From positions 22,501-86,500 of the forward strand of contig JAQGDQ010000720.1 in assembly GCA_030141605.1 (NCBI GenBank): a stretch of 64,000 nt of DNA, in the 5' to 3' direction. Each line of letters starts with the position of its first letter. Positions within the stretch are counted from its first letter, which is position 1. Of the stretch, positions 34,484 through 48,300 are shown piece by piece. Both the position numbers and the translations under genes were made by a program. The stretch is from Tubiluchus corallicola (taxonomy: Eukaryota; Priapulida; Priapulimorpha; Priapulimorphida; Tubiluchidae). The notes under the pieces were generated by a model, which saw only the letters and a program-made list of their open reading frames with translations, did not search any database and had not been told where the DNA came from.

Positions 34484-37400
34484 GTAAGATTGGCCATCGC
34501 ATTTCCAAACATTTTTAAATTGCGTTTGTTTTGTCATCTAGACGTTATTTAAAGTTTTTTAAACTCTTTGAATCCTACCTTACAGAGAAAATTATTTATA
34601 CTTAATTGCACTCCTGTCATCACCACCTCATTTCAGATTTCATTAGTCTCAGCTGTGTTCATTCTATTCTTCCAGGAATACATCAACATTAAACAGATTA
34701 TAACTAATTTGTCCCACCTTTTTGCTTACCCATTTACTCAACAATAAGTTACATGACTATTGTAGATAAAACAACCTAGTTTTACTAAAACTTTTACTTT
34801 ACGGTCACGATGTCCCGTGTCAGTAAAATGTTGTTTTTAATACATTTAACTTATCAAATTGGACTCGTTGCTTCCAAAAGCAACACGTTCAGTCAAGAGC
34901 AGGTGACATGAATATGAAAACCATCAAAGCATAAGTACGGCACTTATTGTTGAAAGGTCAGACATGCAAAATACAAAAGCACCACGTGTTTCCGACATTC
35001 CTTTATACAGCACTATGGAAATTTGCTCTCTGAAAGGTCAGTCGATAGGTTATTTTAAAACTCATCATGACAAATGTCATGGAGTCGAATGTAGAGAGCA
35101 GCTGTCAGACAACAGCTTGTATGTGATGTTAATGTCATCGATTAAAAAAAGATGCCGCTTTACATTTCCGAGTTGTTTTCCCAAATTTGGATTATGCTGT
35201 CAACAAATGTGTAAAGATTGTCTATAAAGTTAATAAGCATAAAGTTAAATTCATGCCAAACGTTTCGACAGACTACTGCTGTCATCATCAGTGGTAAATT
35301 TACAGACATGCAACCAGTTTATATAGGCAGAGCCTAATATGTACTAATTAAGTAGTTGTTGCATGAGCTGTCGAATGTGTGCAGTTCGTCACAAATTAGC
35401 ACATCTGAACTGAGAGGTACAGCACCTGTTTTTATGCAGAGCGTTTTCGAAATGCAGGCGTTAGTGCCCGTCTAACTAGCGAATGGCGAAGTGCATGTAA
35501 CAGCGAATAGGAAATTGTGTTTATGTGGTAATAATTCTTTCACATAAGTCATTTTTGAAAAAATAGTATGTTTCCTTTCAATGTTTTAAAGAGTAGATTG
35601 TTTTGACGTACAGCTTAAGATTGCATCCGGTTTTGCTTTAATCAGTTAATTATACCAAACGAACTATAACTCATATTTTCTTCTATGTTTTTGTCTTTAA
35701 ATCGTTTTCTGTCGCGATAATTTCATTGTAGGCACCGCCATACTGAAGTCTACATAAATGCTTGTTTGGTACACTTAACTTTTGACCTTTTCACGATCAT
35801 CATCAATCGCTGGAACCACGAAAAGACATATTGCAGAAGTTATATTTTTGTACATGTATCTGTGGTTCATTATTATTATTATTTTTCAGTTTATCTATGG
35901 CAAATTCTTTCCCCGATTCGATTGGGCAAGTTGACGTCATTAGTGATTCGGAGGTAAGAGTCTATTTACTGTGTTCAAAATTTGAAAATTTATCAGATCG
36001 CTGTTTGTTGAAAAACATGCACTTACAGCCTTAGCTTAAATGATAGCGATCACGTTCGAATACGCATCACCTTTACGGATATTGCATTATGTACACATGG
36101 AAACACTTCTACATGTTTAAGTACAAACTATTGTATACGCATTACGCACACATGGAGTCATACCTTAAGAGGATAATTTAGTTATTTTATACAAATAATT
36201 GTTAGGTTTTGTTCTAAAATCATTGTTTATATAGCTTATACGATGACAGGTTTGTTGTCTGTCAGACATTGTTAGTTTGTACGTATCACAAATCTTACTT
36301 ATTTTCCGTGGGACGACAGGAAACTAAAAAGTGGGATGTCTCCTGGCTCTACAAAATGTGCTTTTCATAAGGTTCATAATTATGAAATTGCCGTTCGGTA
36401 AATTGATTTAATATTGCAAGTTTCAAGTCTCGTTGATTAAAAATCCACAGTCACTGTTGGTGTCTCTGAGAGGCATTTATCTTCAAAAGTCTCAGTTGAA
36501 TTTCATGTAAAGCACTGATCTTTATTTCTGCAATATTTAAAAACTAAAACAGAAAAGCAAAAGTGACTGACATTAGCTAATTTTATGAAAAGTTACATAG
36601 TTTAATTAGATTCACAGTTAATTATTCAATCAAAACTATCAATGAATAAATAAAAATAAAAATTAATAGAAATAAACTTACATCGTTGCGGCATATATCT
36701 AATGAAAAATTTCGCTAGCTTGCACAAGACACATGTTCACATACACTACAGAACAGCATAATGAAAAACATAACTAGGTCAATGCCCACACTTTAAACTT
36801 TCCAGCTAGATGGAGCCACCTTGGCTAAAAAAATAAAATTTATTAAGTCAGGTTCACACTGGCCTTAATAGTCACCATTGCAAAACTATTTCGTTACTAG
36901 TGTGCAATACTAGCACATAAAAATCTGATTTCTCAGGTTGTAAAGTTACTAAATCCTGCATTTACTTTAGAATATCAAAAAGTTGCTAAAGATGGCGTAC
37001 AACCCATCCCACATAAGCATGATGGTACATCGTATTGGAAAGACGTTACTATTGGACGACTTTGACATTCATCGCCATCTGTTGAGAACTGAAGAAACCG
37101 AATGGAAATGGCTTAGGAGATTTTTTTACACTCACGTGGTTGAAGCTATGCAGCGAGGGGTAAGTAGTTAGGGCACGTTCAGACTAGCAACTTTGGTCAC
37201 CAAGTAACTCGCAAGCGTTTTCAGACCAGAGAGCATCGCCGCATAACAACTGTTGGAGAGTTTGCAATAACTTGCCGACAGTAACTCGCAAAACACTTCA
37301 CACTTGTGAGTTTGCTGTCAGAGAGAGTAACTCGCAAAGCAGTTCACACTTGTGAGTTTGCTGTCAGAGACAGTAACCTCGCAAAGCAGTTCACACTTGT

Positions 37401-38330
37401 GAGTTTGCTGTCGGAGAGAGTAACTCGCAAAGCAGTTCACACTTGCGAGTTTGCTGTCAGAGAGAGTAACTCGCAAAGCAGTTCACATTTGTGAGTTTGC
37501 TGTCATAGAGAGTAACTCGCAATGCAGTTCACATTTGTGAGTTTGCTGTCAGAGAGAGTAACTCGCAAAGCAGTTCACATTTGTGAGTTTGCTGTCAGAG
37601 AGAGTAACTCGCAAAGCAGTTCACATTTGTGAGTTTGCTGTCAGAGAGAGTAACTCGCAATGCAGTTCACATTTGTGAGTTTGCTGTCGAGAGAGTAACT
37701 CGCAAAACAGTTCACACTTGTGAGTTTGCTGTCAGAGAGAGTAACTCGCAAAGCAGTTCACACTTGTGAGTTTGCTGTCAGAGAGAGTAACTCGCAAAGC
37801 AGTTCACACTTGTGAGTTTGCTGTCAGAGAGAGTAACTCGCAAAGCAGTTCACACTTGTGAGTTTGCTGTCAGAGAGAGTAACTCGCAAAGCAGTTCACA
37901 CTTGTGAGTTTGCTGTCAGAGAGAGTAACTCGCAAAGCAGTTCACACTTGTGAGTTTGCTGTCGGAAACAGTAACCTCGCAAAGCAGTTCACACTTGTGA
38001 GTTTGTTGTCAGAAACAGTAACCTCGCAAAGTAGTTCACACTTGCGAGTTTGCTGTCAGAGACAGCGGCCGGGTCATACCAAAGACTTTAAAAAAGGTTG
38101 CCCTGCCAGATGCGTGGTTTTTATGGTAAAAGTGGGGTAATAATAGTTTCTGTTATGTAGTTGTAGGTTGTTATTTACAGTCGGCGATAATAGCTCTTTG
38201 AGTTAATGTTAATTGTTGACCCAAAAGCCGACTTTAAATAAAGATTATTGTTATTATTATTATTATTATTATCATCATCATTATTATTATTATTATTATT
38301 ATTATTTTTTTTTTTTTATGATTATTATTA

Positions 38331-38417
<87 letters not shown>

Positions 38418-41400
38418 TTACAGAAAGCTAGGCCTCTCCTTTTAATTAATGTAATGAACTTTGTGGCTTTGAGCATCCGCTATATTTGTTGTGTCCATAT
38501 CTTCAGGCATGTTGGCTAGATATATATATGTTAAAGATGAGTATTTATCTATGGTTTTTGTAATAAGTGGAAAATTATATGCACACGGAAATGCGCATTT
38601 AACGAAATGTCATTAGATTTCGTAGAACCATGTCGCTTTGCAATGCGCCATTATAAAACATGTTCTTACGTTATGTAACAAATTTTAGGATTTGGATATC
38701 GGTCGCCCTGACAACAGCAGAGGAGCCCTGCAGAAGAGAAATATGTTTTCAAAGTTCTTGTATCATAGGTAATTTATATTTGTAGCAGTAGGTGGCAGTA
38801 GTGAATAAATGAACACGTGATAGTCTGTATGTATGAACGTAACTGTTAAGATACGATTATTGTTTTTCGTAGAAATGTTTGATCCGTAAAGGCAGGAAAG
38901 CTAGACTGGCGCTTAATGCAAAACAGGACGATTTTTGGGGTGTGCAAACTGCGGTACACCAGAGGTGTGCAAACCGCGGCCCGCGGACTTCTTGTGGCCC
39001 ACCGAAAGGCCTTGTGTGGCCCGCGAAGAGGTTTGTCAACGTAATGAAAGTGCGGCCCACGCAATCCAGCTGAAGTCCGCGCCAATATCGCAAAGATAGT
39101 GCGGGTAGTTTTTTCCTCTAGATCGGATGGCATTAACCCTTACAAGACCGTTGTCACTTAATGTCACTGTCGGACATGACGAAATATTTGGTTTTTAATA
39201 TAAATTTTAATAACTTCTAAAATAGTTTCTTGAGTGTAGTAGTAATGATGTGCGCAAATCGGATGCAAAAAAATCGTTACTAGGTCCTACTGTACTTGGC
39301 TCCTTGACCAAACTGCGTGTGGCCCACAGGAATTGTGGGAATGTTTAATGTGGCCCAGGTAGTCAGGTAATTTGCTTACCCCTATCCTACACCATTTTGA
39401 AGTACAGTAAAATGTATACATTTTGAAGTACAGTAAAATGTATACATTTTGAAGTACAGTAAAATGTATACATTTTGAAGTACAGTAAAATGTATACATT
39501 TTAACACATATAATAATGCCAAAGCAGTTGTGGTAATTAAATAATAAGTAAAAAAACTTTTTAACCTCGTTCGAGCCCGGCTAATGAATGTACATCACAA
39601 CTGAACATTATTTTCAGCAACACAAACATTCGATGAGCGAGTTGCATGTGTTTGCGGAAAATTGAAGTACAGCGCTGATGTACAACATTAAGTGTGATAA
39701 ACAAAAACTAGACAAATTTTAAAATAAAAATTGAAATTTAAAAAACTTGCTGCTGTGCTCACGCATGAGTTACCAAACATGTGTATTACATCACAAACGA
39801 ACAAGACTGAAGTGAGAGGTACAGCACCTGTTTTCGTGCAGCATGTTTCCAAAATGCAGGCGCAATCTAACTAGCAAATGGTGAAATGCATGTAACAGTG
39901 AAAAACTAGCAGCGCGAACGAGAAAATTGTGTTTGTATGGTAATAATTCTTTCACGTAAGTCATTCTTTCCTTTCAATATTTTAAAGAGTAGATTGTTTC
40001 GTAGACTTTGGAATAACATCAATGAACACGTAAAAAATTCTTTATCTATAAATAACTTTAAAAGACATTTTAAAAGTGAAATCTTCTCAAATGATATAGA
40101 ATAAATCAATTTGAGTAATTACTCTGCTGCCCCTGTCGGAATCCATCACGTTGCTATGTCGATTTCAGGATTTCTATAGTTTGCGTTACTTCATACAGAT
40201 ACCATCACATCTTTCTCTTTCTTTCTGCTCTTCAACTTTTCTTTTCTACTTCTTTACTGCTCTTTTCCACTTTTCTCAATGCTCTTTCATTTGGGGTGCT
40301 CTCAGCATTACTTCTTGAGTCATTTGTAGCTTGGTATCTTGTGTACATAATAATAAATATCTTATCAAATTCTTTGGAAGTGCTATGCGCGATGATTGTC
40401 GTGGATTGTTTATTAATAAATAAATCAAATAAATAAATAATAAATAAAATCTACACGACCATTCGTTTATACAGCAAAGTTGTATGTTAATTTGTTAATC
40501 TTGTTGTAGCAGAGCCAAGCAAACAAGGTAATCGTTCAAAAGCGCCATACTGGTGTATTTCTCGCCTGACTGTGATAAACACAACATTGATAAAACTTTT
40601 GATTATCAAGAAATTCTATTCTTAGCTGTATTGCTGTTTTTAACCTGCCGTCGTTGCTATTGCTGAGAAGCAAAAATTTCTGGCTGCAACATTGTTGCTT
40701 TGTTTGTAAATAATGCTCCGTGTTTTTAGCTTGGCCAGCAGCAGCGACGAAGAGTGTCGTTCTCCGGAACGTTCCCGGAGTACCCCGTCGCTGTGCTCCG
40801 ACGAGTGCCTCTTTCAAGGCGACACGAGGCAAAATCCGTCTGCTTACTCTATGCCGTCTGATTATGACCCATATGTTGCCTATGACGACAACGACAGCAG
40901 CAGTATTCCTCCTTTCTTGACGTCAACAGAATTTGAGCAACGTGTCATCCATGACGACACAAACTCGGTTTCGTCTTCGTACTCTCCGAACACAAAACAG
41001 TGCATGGTTCGTGAAGAAGCCGATGCCGCTCCGTCTCCTTATCCCGGTTACTCTTCGGCTGTCGGCACGGAGCAGTGTGTCGTTCGGGAGAAGCGAAGAT
41101 CTCACTCGTTCTCTACTTCAGATTCTTCGTCACAAGTAAGTTGTTAAAATAGTGAAAATGATAATTTAGCCAAAAAGTTTACAATTTTATGCTTTGGCAC
41201 TCTACAAGCTACAATCAAACACTCAGCGGCAGGGCCTACTTAATCTAGATGGTGGTGGCAGGACGGGAATCTTTATCGAGACTTGTCTTCTAACTTGAGA
41301 CACTAACAGTGATGTCTCTAGCACCTTTAGACTGAACAGGTACACCTTCATCAACAAGGTAAACGGCCAGAATCAGTATGGGAGATAAAGCCATCCGCAG

Positions 41401-42296
41401 TGAGTATTGAAACAAAAAGTCACCCATCCATACACTGACAAACTTTGACATTGCTTTACTTTGGCTCCTAAGCACATCGCACTTGGTTATTATCCTACAT
41501 CAGTATGTGAGTAATCCACATTACTGCTCTATTACTGCTTGAAGATGCATGCTACAGTTTTATTGGTAACATTTTTTTTGGCTTAAGTTTACAATTCCCA
41601 GACACAAGAAACTAGTTCATGAAGCGGATTAGGATTAGGATTATGGTTAGGATTAGTGTTACGGTTGGGTTAGGGCTAAGGTTAGGGTTAGCGTTTGGGA
41701 TAGGGCTAATAGGGTTAAGGTTTGGACTAAGGTTACGATTAGGCTTAGGGCTAAGGTTAGGGTAAGGGTAAGGGATAGGGCTAAGGTTAGGGTTAGGGTT
41801 TGGGCTAATGTTAGGGTAAAGGGTTAGGGCTAAGGTTAGGGTTAGGGTTTGGGATAGGGCTAAGGTTAGGGTTAGGGTTTGGGCTAAGGGTTAGGGTTAG
41901 GGCTAAGGTTAGGGTAAGGGTAAGGGATAGGGCTAAGGTTAGGGTTAGGGTTTGGGCTAATGTTAGGGTAAGGGTTAGGGCTAGGGTTAGGGTTACGGTT
42001 ATGGTTAGGATTTAGGTTAAGGTTAGGGTTAGGGTATTTAAATTGTGCGGGGAATTGTAAACTACTGCTGGTTTTTTTATACGTAAGTTTCGTTTATGGC
42101 ATTTGAAAAGAAGAGAATTCCACAATTGCAAATTAATTCAAAATATCATTCATAGAAGTTCAGAACTTGTGTGTGTGTGTGTGCGTGCGTGCATGTGCGT
42201 GCGTGTGTGTGTGCGTGCGTGCATGCGTGCGTGCGTGTGTGCATGGACATGGGCATGGGCTTGTGTGTGCATGTAGGTGTGTGTGCGTGCATGGGC

Positions 42297-42331
<35 letters not shown>

Positions 42332-45300
42332 CATGGACATGGGCTTGTGTGTGTGTGTGCGTGCGTGCGTGCGTGGACATGGGCGTGGGCTTGTGTGTGT
42401 GTGTAAATTGTGCAAGTTTCCCAATATTCCACCAGAATTGTTAAGTGCTCCACCAATGTGTCTTTCTTTCCAGCTAGTATCACGTATTATTATTTAAGCT
42501 GTACATTATATGGTGCAAATTTGACAGTACAAGAAGACCGGATTCACACGAAATATTTTTTGGACATTTGAAGACATCCATATGCTGCTCGGAACCGATA
42601 TGCCCATATTTGGCGGAGGCACCCGGCCTGCAGTTAGCCTTCGATTAAGGTTTGAATAAATATGTACATATTCTTGGTATTTTACAGATTTTGTGATTCG
42701 TCGTACAGTTCTTTTATTATCGCTTTAGTTAAACGGTGCAATACGATAACCTGTTGAATTGAAGTTCGTGATTTATTTGCTTAAGTTTCACAGTACATGA
42801 CTTACTTTCGTACATGTATATCAGTTGGTCCCAACAAACGTTACTATCCTCAGTTGCTAGTGACAATGTACACGGATATAGTGATTTGTATACAATTTGA
42901 TTACTAATATTGTTGTTGGCATCCTTCTGTCTCGGAAGACAATGGAGTGTGCGCCAAGAGAGTCAGTTATTGATCACATTGATGGAGCTGCAGCGTCGAC
43001 TGTGGCTGAGCAGTCCGATCCTTGAACGTCTCCAGGGCGCACGCCTGGGCAAGGTGTATGGAGATCCTGAGTTTCCCAGACAACAGGACCCTCTCTTCCT
43101 CCCTGGTGTAGTCCAAAGGAAAGCGGAGTGATACGTTTGGCACCAGGTTGGCTGCAGCAGCTGCCGGAGTCAGTGAGCATGCTGCACTGGTCCGCCTTCG
43201 GGGCTCCACTCCTGATTTGGAAGGTTTACTCCTCTACACATGGCTGTTGGGTCACTTGACCTGCTCCGCTCTCTAGCCGTTGGTTGCTTGTGCAGCTCCT
43301 CCACCTAGTGTCGAGATACAGTGTGGGCATCCCGCAGGCCTACAGCATCTAGTATTCCTAGGCGGTCACCCATCCAAGTACTAACCAGGCTCTATGTTGC
43401 TTAACTTCGGTGATCAGACAAGAACCTGTGTTTTCAACGTGATTATCAACGTAATATTGTTGTTGATTACTAAGATCACATGGTATAAGTTGTGTAACAT
43501 TGTTCCTTTTGTTGTATTTGTATTCCTGAATATCATATAATTATGCAACATACTTATAGTTCAAAAATGCATTATTTACTAACAACTTTCTACCTCTTGA
43601 CAAGAGAATTTAAAAATGAAGAAAAATTTTGATGTTTTTTGTCAGTATTTGGTTGTAATTTCAGAGATATGAGCAAACCCATCAATGTTTTGACTGGGCT
43701 GGACTATTGGCTAGATAATTTGATGTGTAACGTACCCGAGTTAGCCATGTGTTATCATATTGAAGGCATTGTACAGGTAATAAGTGGTGTGAACCGTTCA
43801 TGACATCATCGTTAGCAATGGAAGATAGCGATAACATGCTGCTTTTTCATTGAACAGTGGCATAACACAATGCTTTTGTAAGAACCATTAGCATAACACA
43901 ATAATTTTGTAAGAACCATTGGTGTAACACAATACTTTTGTAAGAACCATTAGCATAACACAATGCTTTTGTAAGAACCATTAGCGTAACACAATGCTTT
44001 TGTAAGAACCATTAGCGTAACACAATGCTTTTGTAAGAACCATTGGTGTAACACAATGCTTTTGTAAGAACCATTAGCGTGACACAATGCTTTTGTAAGA
44101 ACCATTAGCGTAACACAATGCTTTTGTAAGAACCATTAGTGTGACACAATACTTTTGTAAGAACCATTAGCATAACACAATACTTTTGTAAGAACCATTA
44201 GCATAACACAATACTTTGTAACAACCATTAGCATAACACAATACTTTAGTAAAAACCATTAGTGTGACACAATACTTTTGTAAGAACCATTAGCATAACA
44301 CAATACTTTTGTAAGAACCATTAGCATAGCACAATACTTTGTAACAACCATTAGCATAACACAATACTTTTGTAAGAACCATTAGCATAACACAATACTT
44401 TGTAACAACCATTAGCATAACACAATACTTTAGTAAAAACCATTAGTGTGACACAATACTTTTGTAAGAACCATTAGCATAATACAATACTTTTGTAAGA
44501 ACCATTAGCATAGCATGATGTATTCGTAACAACCATTAGCATAACACAATACTTTTGTAAGAACCATTAGCATAACACAATACTTTGTAACAACCATTAG
44601 CATAACACAATACTTTAGTAAAAACCATTAGTGTGACACAATACTTTTGTAAGAACCATTAGCATAACACAATACTTTTGTAAGAACCATTAGCATAGCA
44701 TGATGTATTCGTAACAACCATTAGCATAACACAATACTTTTGTAAGAACCATTAGCATAGCATGATGTATTCGTAACAGCCAGAAATGTGACATAATACT
44801 TTTATAGGACCTAGCAACAATACTGATGCAGTGCTTTTATAAGATCCAGTAACATAGCACAATTGCTTTTGTAAGAACTAGAAATGTAACACAGTACTTT
44901 TGTAAGATCCAGTAATGTAACACAGTACTTTTGTAAGATCCAGTAAAATAACTACATTCACAATTGCTTATAAATTCATATATATTTTGTTTTGCAGTAA
45001 TCAGTAACAATATCAGCGCTATTTGACTGTTAAGAAAATCTCTCAAGAAGCTTTGTAGCTCAATGAATCTTGACCTGTATCAATGGTAAATCATCAATAG
45101 CGTTTTTGTTGCGTTACAGCATTACGAATTGCTCAAAACAGAAGAAATTCCCAACTTACAAAGTTGTAAGTTTAGCCCGGAGGTGGTGCGTGACATCGCA
45201 CAGAACTTGCTGGCTTTTTTGAAAGACAAAGCTGCGAAGGAGGGACATACGTACTGGCTGTTCAAGGGTTTGTAGTTACACTCATATCTCGGTTTACCTG

Positions 45301-48300
45301 ACCTCACTTTTACGGATATCAGAAAAATCGGACGAAAACTGGACCTTTAAAACTCCCGCATACTACTATGCGGACACGGTCTGTTGTTTCGTGAGCTGGC
45401 CACTAGTTGGCGGGCCGCCACTTTGTTTGCATAATTACATTAGTGTAACTATGTGGACATCGCATACTACTGCGCTGACACGGTCTGTCGATTCCCGAGC
45501 TGACCACTAGTTGGCGGGCCGCCACTTTGTTTACATGATTAGATCAGTGTAACTATGTGTACATCGAATACTACTATGCTGACACGGTCTGTCGTTTCGC
45601 AAGCTGACCACTAGTTGGCGGGCCGCCACTTTGTTTACATACTTACATCAGTGTAACTATGTGTACATCTCTATGTATAGAGATATAGAGTTAATTATGC
45701 TGAGTTATTTGAGTCAATTGCAGACCGTTTTTATATACTTTTGCATAGGAGTGGCCCATACTAGACGTTTTGAGTCAATTAGACAATTGATTAGGGTTGG
45801 TTAGGGTTAGGGTTGGTTGGTTAAGGTTAGGGTTAGGATTAGGGTTGGTTAGGGTTAGGGTTAATGTTGGTTAGGGTTAGGATTAGGGTTGGTTAGGGTT
45901 AGGGTTAATGTTGGTTAGGGTTAGGGTTAGGATTAGGGTTGGTTATGGTTGATTAGGCTTAGGGTTAGGGTTGGTTAGGAGTAGGGTTAGGGTTAGGATT
46001 ATGGTTAGGGTTAGGGTTAGGGTCAGGATTAGGGTTAGGGTTGGTTAGGGCTAGGATTAGGGTTAAGGTTAGGGTTAGGGTCAGGATTAGGGTTAGGATT
46101 GGTTAGGGCTAGGATTAGGGTTAGGGTTAGGGTCAGGATTAGGGTTAGGGTTGGTTAGGGCTAGGATTAGGGTTAGGGTTAATGTTGATTAGGGTTAGGA
46201 TTGGGTTAGGGCTAGGATTAGGGTTAAGGTTAGGGTTAGGGTTAGGATTATTAGGGTGGGTTAGGATTAGGGTTGGTTAGGGTTAGGATTAGGGAAGTGA
46301 AAACTGTCCAGAAGTGAAAATTGGAAATTTACAAACAATAATACCTTACTTTGTGACAGCATATTAAGCACCCACGTTTTGTTTAAATGTAGAACGGGGC
46401 TTCTGAATGTTTGAGTCAGTTTATTCTTTTCTTGTAAAAGGTACCAATGATGACATAGTAAAGTTATATGACTTGACAACTCTGTGTGGGGATGATATGG
46501 ACTCGAAGGAAGATAACAGCTTCCTTGTACCTGTAGCAGTCCTCATGTACAGGTATGCAACTAACTTTATTGTTATTTGCGTGTTTGCATAGCATGGTCG
46601 TCCATAAGTCGGCACATCCTGAATCTCCACTTCATGAGGATTATTTTGATACCAAGTTCATCATTCTATGTTATTTCTAAGCTGAGATAATCCACATTGA
46701 AGTTGAGGTGCAGGCTGCACACTGAAAAACATAATCTTGAGAAAATCACTGTTAAAGTCAGCCATTGTTTTTTGTCGCGTTTCTACAAAACACTTAGCAA
46801 CCGTACGAAAGTGTTGGTTGCTATGGACTTTGCAAGAGCACATTGAAGTTATGTTTAAATCCAGTAGATGGCTCTTCCTGACGAAGACCTAGTTGTCGAC
46901 AGAAAAAACCCGAAGCAAAATAGCAGCTTCCACTAGCTACTATCGGAGTTTGAATATGCAAATTTTTCACAGTTGCAGTACTAATTTCTAACCAGAAATG
47001 TGGGTAAGGCGTAAGAAAAATTTGATTTTTAGTACTTTTTGAACATTTTTTTGATAATTTGGTGCTAGAATATAAAAGTTCAATATATTTAGTGTTGGTT
47101 TTTATAAAAAACAAAAAATTGACATTTGACCAAATTTTTGGTACATTCTACTTTGAAGCATCGTAACGTAGTTTTAACTTTGCCGACTTATGGACGGTTT
47201 TGGTTTACAAGCACACATATTATAGCCTATAAAATAAATTTTTTGTTTTTGTTTCTTTTTAGCTTTTTTTAATTTTTTAGCTAAGATTTTCTTGTGTGTA
47301 GAATGTTCTTGTTTTACATGTTTGTCTTTTACTTAGGCAAATGAATTTTTGTTTTCAAAATTGGGCATAACTCTATATTCTTGATCAATATTCCTGCGAT
47401 TTAATTTAAAGGAGAAACTGAGGGATTTTTCACTTTCTACGCCATTTTGAAGTGGGCAAAAAGTACACATTTCAACTCCGATAATTATGCCCAAGTGTTT
47501 TTGATAACAAAATGATAGGTTAAAAACTTAAATTAACGGCAGGCGAGCCCAGCTAGCGATGACATCACAAACTAACATAATTTTCAGCAGCACAAGCATT
47601 CCACGAGCGTGTTTCACGTGTTTGTGAAAGCGAAAATCGGAAAATCACGTACAGTGCTACTGTACAACATTCATAGAAAAGCTTGACAAATTTTAAGCAT
47701 AAATTTAAATAAAAAAAGTTTACCACTGTGCTCATGCATGAACTGTCAAACATGTGTACTGCATCACAACTGAACATCTCTGAAGTAGAAGCTATAGCAC
47801 CTGTTTTTTGTACAACGCTTTTCTGAGATACCTGTGCTAGTGCGTGTAAAGCCAAGAACTAGCAATTGAAATTGGGTTTCTGTGGTAATAATGCCGTCAC
47901 ATAAGCCATTCTTGAAAGAATGGTATATCCCCTTTTAATATTTTATAGCAGGGGTGTGCAAATTGCGGCCCGCCGCGAGAATTTGTGCGGCCCGCGAAGA
48001 GATTTGTCAAGCTAATGAAAGTGCGGCCCGGGCGATTAATTGAGTGTATCCAGCTGAAGTCCGTGCCACAATCCCAAAGATAGTGCGGGTAGTTTTTTCA
48101 ACTAGATCGGATGCCATTAACCCTTACAAGATGGTTGTAGTTTAATGTCACTGTACTACACAGACTGTGTGATACACATTACTGATATGCATTGTAATGA
48201 AATTACCACTATATGTCCTGAAAGTAGAAATATATGGTTTGTAATATAAATTTTAATAACTTCTAAAATAGTTTCTTGAGTGCAGTAGTAATGATGTACG

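Noticed and set aside
40510-40527. Possible 18-bp microexon of EDRF1 (between TTGTAG and GTAATC)
   Set aside because: Exon 4 joins exon 5 at 40,730 in phase and with a good acceptor; an 18-bp insertion is not needed and has no counterpart in the family.
42967-43209. 80-codon minus-strand frame as a host gene
   Set aside because: It lies within a repeated SINE-like body present twice, so I list it as a repeat and raise the open frame only as a finding.
43335-43444. Functional 5S rRNA gene
   Set aside because: Mismatched 5' end, scattered substitutions and direct fusion to a repeat body indicate a SINE head.
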